A stretch of DNA of 64,000 bases from Granulosicoccus sp964390335 (GTDB lineage: Bacteria; Pseudomonadota; Gammaproteobacteria; Granulosicoccales; Granulosicoccaceae), in NCBI GenBank assembly GCA_964390335.1, contig CAYMHU010000013.1:25354-89353 (forward strand), in the 5' to 3' direction. Positions 17,070-25,415 of the stretch are shown here, one piece after another. The number at the start of each line of letters is the position of its first letter. The stretch's first letter is position 1. The translations under genes and the position numbers were made by a program. The notes under the pieces were generated by a model. The model had not been told where the DNA came from. It saw only the letters and a list, made by a program, of their open reading frames with translations, and did not search any database.

Positions 17070-19505
17070 ATGTCAATTTCCGATATATCAACTGAATCAG
17101 CACAACCAGGGTCGCTTGTGCAGCCCGTATTCGAAACACCCTATGAACGACGCGGTGTGCTCACACCCGGAATGCCTATTTTACCCAGTGGCGTCGAGCG
17201 TCACCCGATTCCAGGCGGTGGATCACGATCAGTGGCCATTCATACTGGTGACGAGATCTCGCTGCTGAATTTTGATGGCCGACAAATAGCTGAGATGGTT
17301 TTCTTTACACCGGACGGAAACAGTGATCCCGGACGTCTGGGTGTCAGTTTGCCATCAGGTGGCGATCAAACAGCCACAGGAATTCAATACACGCTAGCCA
17401 ATGGTGGACAATCTGGTGCGCGAGTATTAAACGCGTTAAAAGCGGCTCGATTTGATCTTGGTAACGCAAAAGCGATTCGGGTTTTTCATAATGAGTCGCG
17501 CGCAGGCGAACTGGAGACCTACAACGCCGACAGTGATGGCCTTTTAGTTGTGGCAGCACCTGGCGGTCCAATGCAGCCCGATCAGCAAAATGCGCCCAGC
17601 GATATCATTTTATATATAAGGCGCGCGAATCCCGTTGATGGAAAAGCGAATCTCGCACCCCCTGATCCACTTGCCGATCCGCTTGATGATATCAATATTA
17701 AGCCTGGCGCTGCACATAGCTATGAGGTGAAAAAAGGTCAATACATACAGGTTCTTGATGTGCAGGGCCGTGAATGTTCTGACTTTCAGGCATTCTCGAT
17801 GCGAGCACTTGATAAAGGGTTGGAGCGTGAAATCGATCCAACCACCACCCGATCGTTAGTGGGGTCGTTATATCCCGCGCCAGGTATCTTTTCAAAATAT
17901 TTTTCAGTCGATCAAGAACCGTTGGTCGAGATAGTACAAGACACCTGTGGTCGACACGATACCTTCGGGCTAGCATGCACTGCCCGCTATTACGAAGATT
18001 TAGGCTACCCAGGCCATATCAATTGCTCAGACAACATGAATCGGGATCTTGCGCGATTTAATATCAAACCCAGAGGTGGTTGGCCTGCAATTAATTTCTT
18101 TTTTAACACCCTGTTGGATGATACCAACGCGATTGGTATGGATGATCCATGGTCTCGTCCTGGCGATTATGTATTACTGCGAGCATTGTCTGACCTAGTG
18201 TGCGTGAGTAGTGCATGTCCTTGCGATGTTGATCCCGCCAATGGCTGGAATCCAACAGACATACAAGTGCGTGTGTATAACAGCAACGAAGACTTTAAGC
18301 GATCCATCGGTTGGCGCAAATCGGTGGAGGCCGATATGGAAAACACAAAAGAAACTGGCTTTCATGAATGCTTTGCCCGGCATACAAGAAATTTTATCGA
18401 GTACAACGGCTATTGGCTCGCAGATCAAATGACGCAGCACGGGGCCATAGAGGAATACTGGGCCTGCCGGGAAAAAGCGGCCATCATGGATTTATCTCCT
18501 TTAAGAAAATATGAAGTATTGGGGCCTGATGCTGAAGCACTAATGCAATTAGCGCTGACTCGTAATATGAAAAAACTCAGTGTTGGCCAAGTTGTATATA
18601 CCGCCATGTGTTACGAACACGGGGGTATGATTGATGATGGAACTGTATTCAGATTGGGCGATACCAATTTTCGTTGGGTCGGTGGAAATGATGACAGCGG
18701 CTTGTGGTTAAAACAACTGGCCGCAGAACGAAATTTTAATGTATGGGTTCGACCGTCCACTGATCATCTGTGTAATGTGGCTGTTCAAGGACCGCTGTCA
18801 CGAGACATATTAGCTGACATTATCTGGATACCGCCCACCCAGCCAACAATCGAGGAGCTTGGTTGGTTTCGATTTGCAGTTGGTCGCTTAGGCGACTTTC
18901 ATGGACCTGCTTGTGTGGTCAGTCGTACTGGATATTCCGGTGAACTCGGGTACGAGGTATTTTGTCACCCGAAAGATGCCACAGAAATTTTTGATGCGAT
19001 CTGGCAAAGTGGTGAACCGCGCGGCATGGTGCCCTTAGGGTTATCGGCGTTGGATCTATTGCGAATTGAATCGGGTTTAATCTTCGCGGGGTATGAATTT
19101 TCAGACCAAACCGACCCCTATGAGGCCGGAATTGGTTTTACTGTGCCGCTGAAATCCAAAGAAGACGATTTTATTGGCCGGGCAGCATTAGAACAACGTA
19201 AAGCGCATCCACAGCGAAAGCTGGTTGGTTTAGATATCGAAGGCGGTGTTGTGCCGGTAAGTGGGGATTGCTTACGTGTAGGCAAAGCGCAGGTTGGGGA
19301 AATTACGTCTGCCATGAAGTCACCAAAATTGGGTAAGGTTATCGCGTTGGCGCGCCTTGACATAACCCATGCTGACATCGGCACAGCAATTGATGTCGGG
19401 CAACTGGATGGACATCAGAAACGGTTAAAAGCGGTAGTTGTGCCGTTTCCTCATCACGACCCAACCAAGGAACGGGTTAAAGGAAATTACGAAACACTAG
19501 TGTAG
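17070..19505 (+). CDS. tdm: TMAO demethylase
   Basis: 811-residue enzyme predicted to split TMAO into dimethylamine and formaldehyde. Residues ~210-410 are a DUF1989 (urea-carboxylase-associated) domain. Residues ~430-805 are a GcvT-like tetrahydrofolate-binding domain with RTGYSGELGYEVF and LGLSALDLLRIESGLIF. Cys303 (GLACTARYY), Cys383 and Cys385 (SACPCD) match the three-cysteine zinc motif described for the Methylocella enzyme, including a spacing of 80 then 2 as I recall it. The N-terminal ~200 residues look like a second, degenerate DUF1989 copy. A plain aminomethyltransferase would lack both N-terminal domains. The ribosome site before ATG 17070 is weak. Confidence 0.88.
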   Translation: MSISDISTESAQPGSLVQPVFETPYERRGVLTPGMPILPSGVERHPIPGGGSRSVAIHTGDEISLLNFDGRQIAEMVFFTPDGNSDPGRLGVSLPSGGDQTATGIQYTLANGGQSGARVLNALKAARFDLGNAKAIRVFHNESRAGELETYNADSDGLLVVAAPGGPMQPDQQNAPSDIILYIRRANPVDGKANLAPPDPLADPLDDINIKPGAAHSYEVKKGQYIQVLDVQGRECSDFQAFSMRALDKGLEREIDPTTTRSLVGSLYPAPGIFSKYFSVDQEPLVEIVQDTCGRHDTFGLACTARYYEDLGYPGHINCSDNMNRDLARFNIKPRGGWPAINFFFNTLLDDTNAIGMDDPWSRPGDYVLLRALSDLVCVSSACPCDVDPANGWNPTDIQVRVYNSNEDFKRSIGWRKSVEADMENTKETGFHECFARHTRNFIEYNGYWLADQMTQHGAIEEYWACREKAAIMDLSPLRKYEVLGPDAEALMQLALTRNMKKLSVGQVVYTAMCYEHGGMIDDGTVFRLGDTNFRWVGGNDDSGLWLKQLAAERNFNVWVRPSTDHLCNVAVQGPLSRDILADIIWIPPTQPTIEELGWFRFAVGRLGDFHGPACVVSRTGYSGELGYEVFCHPKDATEIFDAIWQSGEPRGMVPLGLSALDLLRIESGLIFAGYEFSDQTDPYEAGIGFTVPLKSKEDDFIGRAALEQRKAHPQRKLVGLDIEGGVVPVSGDCLRVGKAQVGEITSAMKSPKLGKVIALARLDITHADIGTAIDVGQLDGHQKRLKAVVVPFPHHDPTKERVKGNYETLV

Positions 19506-19516
19506 GACTAAGTGCA

Positions 19517-20656
19517 TTGGACTCCCCAAAATTAAATCGCCAAGCTGCCGATCTTCCATTCAACAAACAAGCGTCCGAATCTTATACCTTACCATCACGA
19601 TATTATCTGGATGATGATATTTACAATGCGGAATTATCGGCGATCTTTTACCGGCAATGGTGGTACGCCGGTCACTCGAGTCAATTGCCGAACCCGGGAG
19701 ATTTTTTAACCACAGACATTGGCGATCAAAGTTTGTTTGTCACCAAAGACAAACAAGGCGAGCTGCGCGCCTTTTACAACGTGTGTCAGCATAGAGGGCA
19801 TGAATTGGTGCGTGGTACTGGTCATGCGAAGGCAATTGTTTGCCCTTATCATGCGTGGACCTACAACCAACACGGTGAGTTAATTGCTGCGCGCAATTCC
19901 AAGAATGTACCCAACTTTAACAAATGCGAATTCTCACTAAGCCCTGTACGTGTCGAAGTGTTCTGTGGAATGGTGTTTATTAATTTGGATAACGATGCCA
20001 CTCCTTTGAGTGAGATGGCCTCAGGCTTAGAACGAGAGATTCGCGACTATTGTCCCACTGTGGACTCTTTGCAGTATGTGGCGAGAGATCGCTATGAAGT
20101 GTCGTGCAACTGGAAAGTCATGGTTGATAATTTTTTGGAGTGTTATCACTGTGCACCAGCGCATAAGGATTTCGTCGATCTGGTGGATATGAAAAGTTAT
20201 CGCTCAACCAATAAGGGCATCTATTCCAGCCATATTTCCAATGCTGCTCGATCAACCAGTAATAAAGCGTATGAATTCGAAGTAGGCGAGGTTGATTTTG
20301 GGTATGCAGGCTGGTTTTTATGGCCAAACTTAACAATCTGGGCCTATCCGGGCGAAGCTAATTTGTCGGTACTGCAAATGAATCCGGATGGTAGCAACAG
20401 AACCATAGAGTTTCAAGATTGGTTTGTACCTGATGGAAAAATCACAGATCAACTAAAACAGACTATTGATTACCAGAAGGATGTATTGCAACCAGAAGAT
20501 ATCGGTTTATGCGAAAGTGTTCAACGCGGATTGAAATCTCGCGGATACAATCAAGGTCGATTTATTGTCGATAAAGAACAAACCGAGCTATCCGAACATG
20601 CTGTCCATCATTTCCAATCAATGGTCGTCGATGCTTTAGGCGCAGACCTAGATTAG
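19517..20656 (+). CDS. Rieske non-heme iron oxygenase alpha subunit (quaternary-amine type)
   Basis: 379-residue oxygenase. The Rieske [2Fe-2S] ligands are Cys90/His92 and Cys109/His112. The mononuclear iron site is in DNFLECYHCAPAH, with His211 and His216. The usual bridging Asp is Glu208, a change shared with choline, glycine-betaine and carnitine monooxygenases, which act on trimethylammonium groups. It starts at TTG 19517 behind AGGACTA, 11 bases after tdm, so the two are coupled. No reductase gene is nearby, so it must borrow electrons from elsewhere. Possible roles are glycine betaine demethylation (GbcA-like) or a methylamine demethylation step. Confidence 0.85.
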   Translation: MDSPKLNRQAADLPFNKQASESYTLPSRYYLDDDIYNAELSAIFYRQWWYAGHSSQLPNPGDFLTTDIGDQSLFVTKDKQGELRAFYNVCQHRGHELVRGTGHAKAIVCPYHAWTYNQHGELIAARNSKNVPNFNKCEFSLSPVRVEVFCGMVFINLDNDATPLSEMASGLEREIRDYCPTVDSLQYVARDRYEVSCNWKVMVDNFLECYHCAPAHKDFVDLVDMKSYRSTNKGIYSSHISNAARSTSNKAYEFEVGEVDFGYAGWFLWPNLTIWAYPGEANLSVLQMNPDGSNRTIEFQDWFVPDGKITDQLKQTIDYQKDVLQPEDIGLCESVQRGLKSRGYNQGRFIVDKEQTELSEHAVHHFQSMVVDALGADLD

Positions 20657-20704
20657 CCGCGCCTAAGGCATTTAAGTGGCACGGAGCATTTAAGTGACGT
20701 GGAG

Positions 20705-22765
20705 TTAGGCCAGGTCCAACATTTTTTTACGCTGATTTGCCCACGATCGAAGTATTTGATCGATCGCCAACCCGATAGCAGCAACGCAAAACCCCAACAC
20801 CAGTCCGTTACCAACCCCGGTTTTATCAGATAGAGATTTCAATATCAGTTGTCCAAGATCATCCGTGCCAATCAATGCACCAATGATTACCATGGATAAC
20901 GCAAAAATCACGGTTTGATTAATCCCAAGCGCTATGTGAGGGAAAGCCATAGGCAACTCTAACGAGAAGAAACGCTGGATACGATTAACGCCTGACATTG
21001 ATACCGCTTCATGCAATGCGCCGGGCACGCTGCGCAATCCTTCCACGGTGTAGCGGGCAGCAGGTATGGTTGCGTAGACCACGATGGCTATGAGCACCGA
21101 CGTATCGGTTACGCCGAACAACATCATGACGGGAATCAAGTAAATAAATGACGGGAATGTTTGAAACGTATCGCACACGGTGAGCAGGAATCTGGCAGAG
21201 GTCTGGTGCTGTGCGAATATAGTGCCTGCAACGATACCGATAACACCCGAAATCAGTACAGCCATCGTCATTAGATAGCTCGTGATTAGCGCTCTGTCCC
21301 ACCATTCAGTTAGCGCGATAAACAATAGGAAACCACCGACCATCAGCGCAGAGCGAACGCCGCTGACGATAAAAGCGGTACCCATAGCCAAGGTGAACGT
21401 CGCCGCAACAGGCATACTCAGATAGGCTGTTTTCACTGGAATGAGCACTTGCGTAATAAACCACTCATTGAAGCCTTTAAGCGTGTAGAAAAACGTGTCC
21501 CAAATCCAATCGACACCGGCTTGCCAGAATTGCTCAGTGGTGATGCCTTTGTTATGGGGTATCAAATAAAAATAATTAAACGTGTCCTTGAATACAAATC
21601 GACCTAAATACGCAATGACAACACCAGCCGTAAAAATACCAAGAAAAATCAGCGAATATTTGTGTCTTTCGCGAAACGATTGATCCGCAAAGTAATCCGT
21701 TTGTTTGTTGGCCCATGCGAGTGATAAGCGATCAAGCACGATGGCTATCAATACTATGCAAACCCCGATCTCGAGCGCTAAGCCAATGCGCAGTCGATTT
21801 AATGCGATCAGTAAGTCGTTACCCAATCCTTTCGCACCAATCAATGATGCGATAACCACCATGGCCAGGCATTGCATAATGACTTGATTTACACCAATAA
21901 GAATATCTCTGCGCGCGGTTGGAATTTGTACCTTTCTGAGTAATTGCCAGTTACTACAGCCGGACATACGACCAGCTTCGGTAACTTCCGGAGGCACTTT
22001 CTTTAAGCCAAGCAGCGTTAGTCTGACCATGGGTGGGGTGGCAAAAATGATGGTGGCAATCGCACCGGCATGATCGCCAATACCGAAAAACACCATGACT
22101 GGAATCAAATAAGAGAAGTGCGGCATAATCTGCGCAACATTCAAAAGTGGATTCAGAATAGTTTCCACTGTTTTGCTTTTGTGGGCCCACACGCCGAACA
22201 GTAAGCCCAACAGCACAGCGATTGGCGCAGCGATTAACACGAACGACAAGGTCTGCATTGACGGTTCCCATTGACCGAATACCGCAATGTAGACAAATGC
22301 TAAGCCTGCGAAAAGTGCTAGCCGCACACCACTCAGCGCATAACCTAGCAAAGCCGCGCCGCCTGCAACCACTGTCCAAGGCATTGCTGGCCAGCGTGCC
22401 CATTCATTCTCGCTTGCCCAATCCCAGCTGGTAAAACTGACAATGGTTTTTACACCACCGAGCAATAGTTCGCGAACAAACTCAATCAGAAACAGTACAA
22501 CGCCCGATGCACTCCGGGTTAACTCTTTCATTAGGGGTTTCTGTTCGAACTCTTCAATTTCAGGATCGTATACCTCGATGGGCCACCATTCGTACATTAC
22601 GAAATCGACGCTATTGTTTATTGCGATTGGCAGTCCCTGTATTAGTGGTGGCAAGCGCCAAAGAATGTTTCCATCAGCCGGTGTGATAATCACGCACAGC
22701 GCCAGAAATACGATTACAAGCAGCGCAAATTGAAGCCATTTGTTCTGCTTTAATTGGTGGATCAT
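20705..22765 (-). CDS. tmoW: TMAO/betaine-type ABC transporter permease, fused double permease
   Basis: 686-residue inner-membrane permease made of two OpuAB/ProW-like halves. Each half has its own ATPase-contact loop: EVTEAGRMSGCSNWQLLRKV in the first half and LHEAVSMSGVNRIQRFFSLE in the second. Roughly a dozen or more hydrophobic segments are visible. A single fused chain instead of a homodimer is typical of the TmoXWV TMAO importer. The start overlaps the tmoV stop by 4 bases. It converges on the Rieske gene across a 48-base gap. Glycine betaine or choline import is the alternative. Confidence 0.82.
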   Translation of the reverse strand: MIHQLKQNKWLQFALLVIVFLALCVIITPADGNILWRLPPLIQGLPIAINNSVDFVMYEWWPIEVYDPEIEEFEQKPLMKELTRSASGVVLFLIEFVRELLLGGVKTIVSFTSWDWASENEWARWPAMPWTVVAGGAALLGYALSGVRLALFAGLAFVYIAVFGQWEPSMQTLSFVLIAAPIAVLLGLLFGVWAHKSKTVETILNPLLNVAQIMPHFSYLIPVMVFFGIGDHAGAIATIIFATPPMVRLTLLGLKKVPPEVTEAGRMSGCSNWQLLRKVQIPTARRDILIGVNQVIMQCLAMVVIASLIGAKGLGNDLLIALNRLRIGLALEIGVCIVLIAIVLDRLSLAWANKQTDYFADQSFRERHKYSLIFLGIFTAGVVIAYLGRFVFKDTFNYFYLIPHNKGITTEQFWQAGVDWIWDTFFYTLKGFNEWFITQVLIPVKTAYLSMPVAATFTLAMGTAFIVSGVRSALMVGGFLLFIALTEWWDRALITSYLMTMAVLISGVIGIVAGTIFAQHQTSARFLLTVCDTFQTFPSFIYLIPVMMLFGVTDTSVLIAIVVYATIPAARYTVEGLRSVPGALHEAVSMSGVNRIQRFFSLELPMAFPHIALGINQTVIFALSMVIIGALIGTDDLGQLILKSLSDKTGVGNGLVLGFCVAAIGLAIDQILRSWANQRKKMLDLA

Positions 22766-23829
22766 GCGTTGGCTGCCTGATTTGATTGATTGCCAAACAG
22801 CACACTAATAACTTTGGACGAATCGATTGTGCCAACAAGCTCGCCAGTGTTATTTACAACGGCTACGGGGTGCTGTGCATTCAAAATGGTTTGAGCCACG
22901 CTTTCTAAAATGGCGTCTTTAGGTACTTTCAAATCGCTGCCGGGTTGACTTCCAGCGGTCGTATTCATAATGGATTCAACTTTAAGTACCTTTTCTCGAG
23001 GTACCTCTTCGGTGAATTTCCTGACGTATTCCGTGGCGGGGTTGAGTACTATGTCGGCAGGTTTATCCAGCTGTTCTATGATGCCGTCTTTCATTATGGC
23101 GATTCTGTCTGCTAACCTGAGCGCTTCATCAAAATCGTGTGTTACGAATAAAATAGTTTTGCTTAAGGATGTCTGTAAACGTAAAAACTCATCTTGCATT
23201 TCTCGGCGAATAAGCGGATCCAACGCGGAAAACGGCTCATCCAGAAACCAGATATCGGGCTCGATGGCCAGTGAGCGGGCGATACCGACCCGTTGCTGTT
23301 GTCCGCCGGAAAGTTGTCGTGGAAAGTAGTTTTCGCGACCGGTTAAGCTAACCAGATTGATCATTTCGGCAGCGCGCGCAATACTGTCTTTCGTGCTCAT
23401 GCCTTTTACTTGTAGTGGGAACGCAATGTTCTCCAGTACTGTTTTGTGGGGTAATAGTGCAAAACTCTGAAACACCATTCCCATTTTACTTCTACGCAGT
23501 TCAATGAGCTGCTTGCTATTCATACGCGTTATATCTTCACCTTCGATGAAGATCTTTCCAGCGGTTGCGTCTGTTAACCTTGAAATACACCGAAGCAGGG
23601 TTGATTTTCCCGAACCGGACAGACCCATTACAATCAGGAGTTCACCCTGATGAACATCGAATGATGCGTTGTTAACGCCTACAACGCACCCCGCTTTTTG
23701 AAACTCTTCGGAATCTACAACGCCGTTACTGCGCTGCATCATTTGATTGGCATTGTCACCAAAAATTTTATAAACGGATTCGCAGCGAATAACCGGCTCG
23801 CTGTTTGAACTAGTAGAGTTTAGCGACAT
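22762..23829 (-). CDS. tmoV: TMAO/betaine-type ABC transporter ATP-binding protein
   Basis: 355-residue OpuAA/ProV-like ATPase. Walker A GLSGSGKST is near residue 70, the Q-loop in MGMVFQSFALLPHKTV, the ABC signature LSGGQQQRVGIARS, Walker B IWFLDEPFSALD, and the switch His in FVTHDFDEA. The C-terminal ~90 residues resemble a single CBS-type region (QHPVAVVNNTGELVGTIDSSKV), as in osmoregulated betaine ATPases. It lies between tmoX and tmoW on the minus strand. It energises the fused permease. Confidence 0.86.
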   Translation of the reverse strand: MSLNSTSSNSEPVIRCESVYKIFGDNANQMMQRSNGVVDSEEFQKAGCVVGVNNASFDVHQGELLIVMGLSGSGKSTLLRCISRLTDATAGKIFIEGEDITRMNSKQLIELRRSKMGMVFQSFALLPHKTVLENIAFPLQVKGMSTKDSIARAAEMINLVSLTGRENYFPRQLSGGQQQRVGIARSLAIEPDIWFLDEPFSALDPLIRREMQDEFLRLQTSLSKTILFVTHDFDEALRLADRIAIMKDGIIEQLDKPADIVLNPATEYVRKFTEEVPREKVLKVESIMNTTAGSQPGSDLKVPKDAILESVAQTILNAQHPVAVVNNTGELVGTIDSSKVISVLFGNQSNQAANA

Positions 23830-23912
23830 GATCTATGTTTGTGCTTATGAGCAAACTGTGTTGATTGTGATAGTGATTATCAGCAGCTTACACATCGATA
23901 AATTTAAAACAA

Positions 23913-23944
23913 GCCCTTCTGATAAAACAGCTTATCAGAAGGGC
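23913..23944 (-). terminator. Attenuator-like hairpin between tmoX and tmoV
   Basis: A perfect 13-bp stem (GCCCTTCTGATAA with TTATCAGAAGGGC) and 6-base loop lie inside the binding-protein to ATPase gap. On the minus strand the stem is followed by TTGTTTT, a usable T-run. Such partial terminators behind a periplasmic binding-protein gene lower downstream expression so the binding protein is made in excess. Confidence 0.72.
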
Positions 23945-23996
23945 AATGTGCAGAGAACGAGTCTCCGACTATTAAGACATGCTTTATTGTTTTAAT

Positions 23997-24950
23997 TTAT
24001 TTAGTCCAAGGCATCCAAACGCCCTCATTATCAGCAAGCCATTTAGCCGCCGCATCTTTGTGGTCCATTTTATCGATATCCACTAATGCAGCCATCTGGC
24101 CAATCTGAGTTGTACTGAAGTCCACTTTGCTGAATGCTGTGTAAGCTGCAGGGTGTGTTCTTGGGAACTTGTAGTTTGCCGCTTTCTTCAACCAGCCTTT
24201 AGGAGAGCCGCATTTACCGTCGCCACCATCAGACTTTCGGCATCCCTCTTCATATGGAGGGAATTCGATAAACGTGAATCCATCGGCATCAGTGAAGTTA
24301 GGCGTCCAGTTAAATACAATGGTTCCGCGACCTTCTTTTTTAGCGGACGCTAATTCAGTCCATAGTGCATCTGCACCACCGGCGAATTTCACAGTCCATT
24401 TGTCGGCTAAACCGAGTGCTTCTAATCGCTCTGGCATTAAATCACCATGCCAGCTTTGAGGGCCTTCGAGCCATCGTCCTTTGCCACCTGAATCAGCGGT
24501 TGTAAAATTCTCATGACAGTCTTTTAACGCTTCCCAGTTGGGTAAGCCAGGACACAAGTTCTTTTCAATAACCCAAGTAGGAACGCCCATTTCTTCTAAC
24601 GTTGTCGCTGAGTGGGTGCCCGCATCTATAACACCGCCTTTTTGCATCGCGTTGTAGAAAGACTTCCCAAAGGTGGATTGCCACACTTCATGTGAGATAG
24701 TCACATCACCGTTCCGGATGGATTCATAAACAGCCTGTGAGTCCGCGGGTACATATTCAACGTTATTTCCCATACTTTCAAACATGCCGCCCAGGACATA
24801 GGCCATGACAACCTGGCTTGACCAGTTGTGGATTGGGATAACGATGGGAGAAGTGCTGTCGGCAGCTTTTGCCGGGTTAACAGATGAAACTAAAGCAATC
24901 GCGCCTGCTGTAAGCAGGGTTTTGATTGGTCTGATATTGGTTTTTTTCAT
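23997..24950 (-). CDS. tmoX: TMAO/betaine-type periplasmic substrate-binding protein
   Basis: 317-residue secreted binding protein with a signal peptide (basic MKKTNIRPIK, hydrophobic LLTAGAIALVSSV, cleavage after PAKA). Tryptophans in HNWSSQ, HEVWQS, PQSWHGD and FNWTPNF could form the aromatic cage for a trimethylammonium or amine-oxide head group, and a cysteine pair lies in the C-terminal lobe (EEGCRKSDGGDGKCG). The ATG at 24950 follows GGAGGAATACACAA; a longer in-frame ORF start is not supported. It is the first gene of the tmoX-V-W operon. TMAO is the favoured ligand because of tdm next door. Confidence 0.84.
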   Translation of the reverse strand: MKKTNIRPIKTLLTAGAIALVSSVNPAKAADSTSPIVIPIHNWSSQVVMAYVLGGMFESMGNNVEYVPADSQAVYESIRNGDVTISHEVWQSTFGKSFYNAMQKGGVIDAGTHSATTLEEMGVPTWVIEKNLCPGLPNWEALKDCHENFTTADSGGKGRWLEGPQSWHGDLMPERLEALGLADKWTVKFAGGADALWTELASAKKEGRGTIVFNWTPNFTDADGFTFIEFPPYEEGCRKSDGGDGKCGSPKGWLKKAANYKFPRTHPAAYTAFSKVDFSTTQIGQMAALVDIDKMDHKDAAAKWLADNEGVWMPWTK

Positions 24951-25154
24951 TTGTGTATTCCTCCAGTGTTGATGTTGTGTATGCAGATCCTGATTTTTAT
25001 TGATCTTCAGCATTCACATCATGTATCAAGCGAGTTCCTAATGCAATGCGTGCAAGCAGATGAAGTCTAATTTTATCCTACTCCAACAACTTTGCATCTA
25101 TTTTGGTATTTAATTGGTATGTGTAGGTGCGAAAATTTTGGCGATTTATAGTCC

Positions 25155-25208
25155 CCATCGGGTGGAATCTTCGCCGTACAAATAGCCTTAGATGCTAGCC
25201 CCCGATGG
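25155..25208. repeat. Inverted repeat in the tmoX / PLP-enzyme intergenic region
   Basis: CCATCGGG (25155-25162) and CCCGATGG (25201-25208) form a perfect 8-bp inverted pair, extendable to about 11 of 12 bases, with a 38-base spacer. It lies in the 465-bp region between divergent tmoX and the cystathionine-synthase-like gene. It could be a long-spaced operator or the base stem of a structured leader. Nothing else in this gap was recognised. Confidence 0.35.
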
Positions 25209-25415
25209 AGAATCAGAGCGTTTTATAACAGTAGCCTCCATGTCGCTATTGGGCTGCAACGTTGAGTTAAATCGACATTGACTTGAACACGTTCCAGTTT
25301 GCCCTGGCGTGCAAACGATCCGAATACTGGCATGTTGCGCAAACGACTCAAGTATTTATTCACATGGCTCGGTCTGCCTTACAATGCGTTTTGAACTTCT
25401 CATTTGGACTTTCGC

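Noticed and set aside
17070..19505. Plain glycine-cleavage T-protein or dimethylglycine dehydrogenase
   Set aside because: It has DUF1989-type domains with the three-cysteine zinc motif and no N-terminal FAD motif, matching Tdm instead.
19517..20656. Firm naming as GbcA (glycine betaine monooxygenase)
   Set aside because: Motifs fit the broader quaternary-amine Rieske group, but there is no GbcB reductase nearby and the context is TMAO demethylation.
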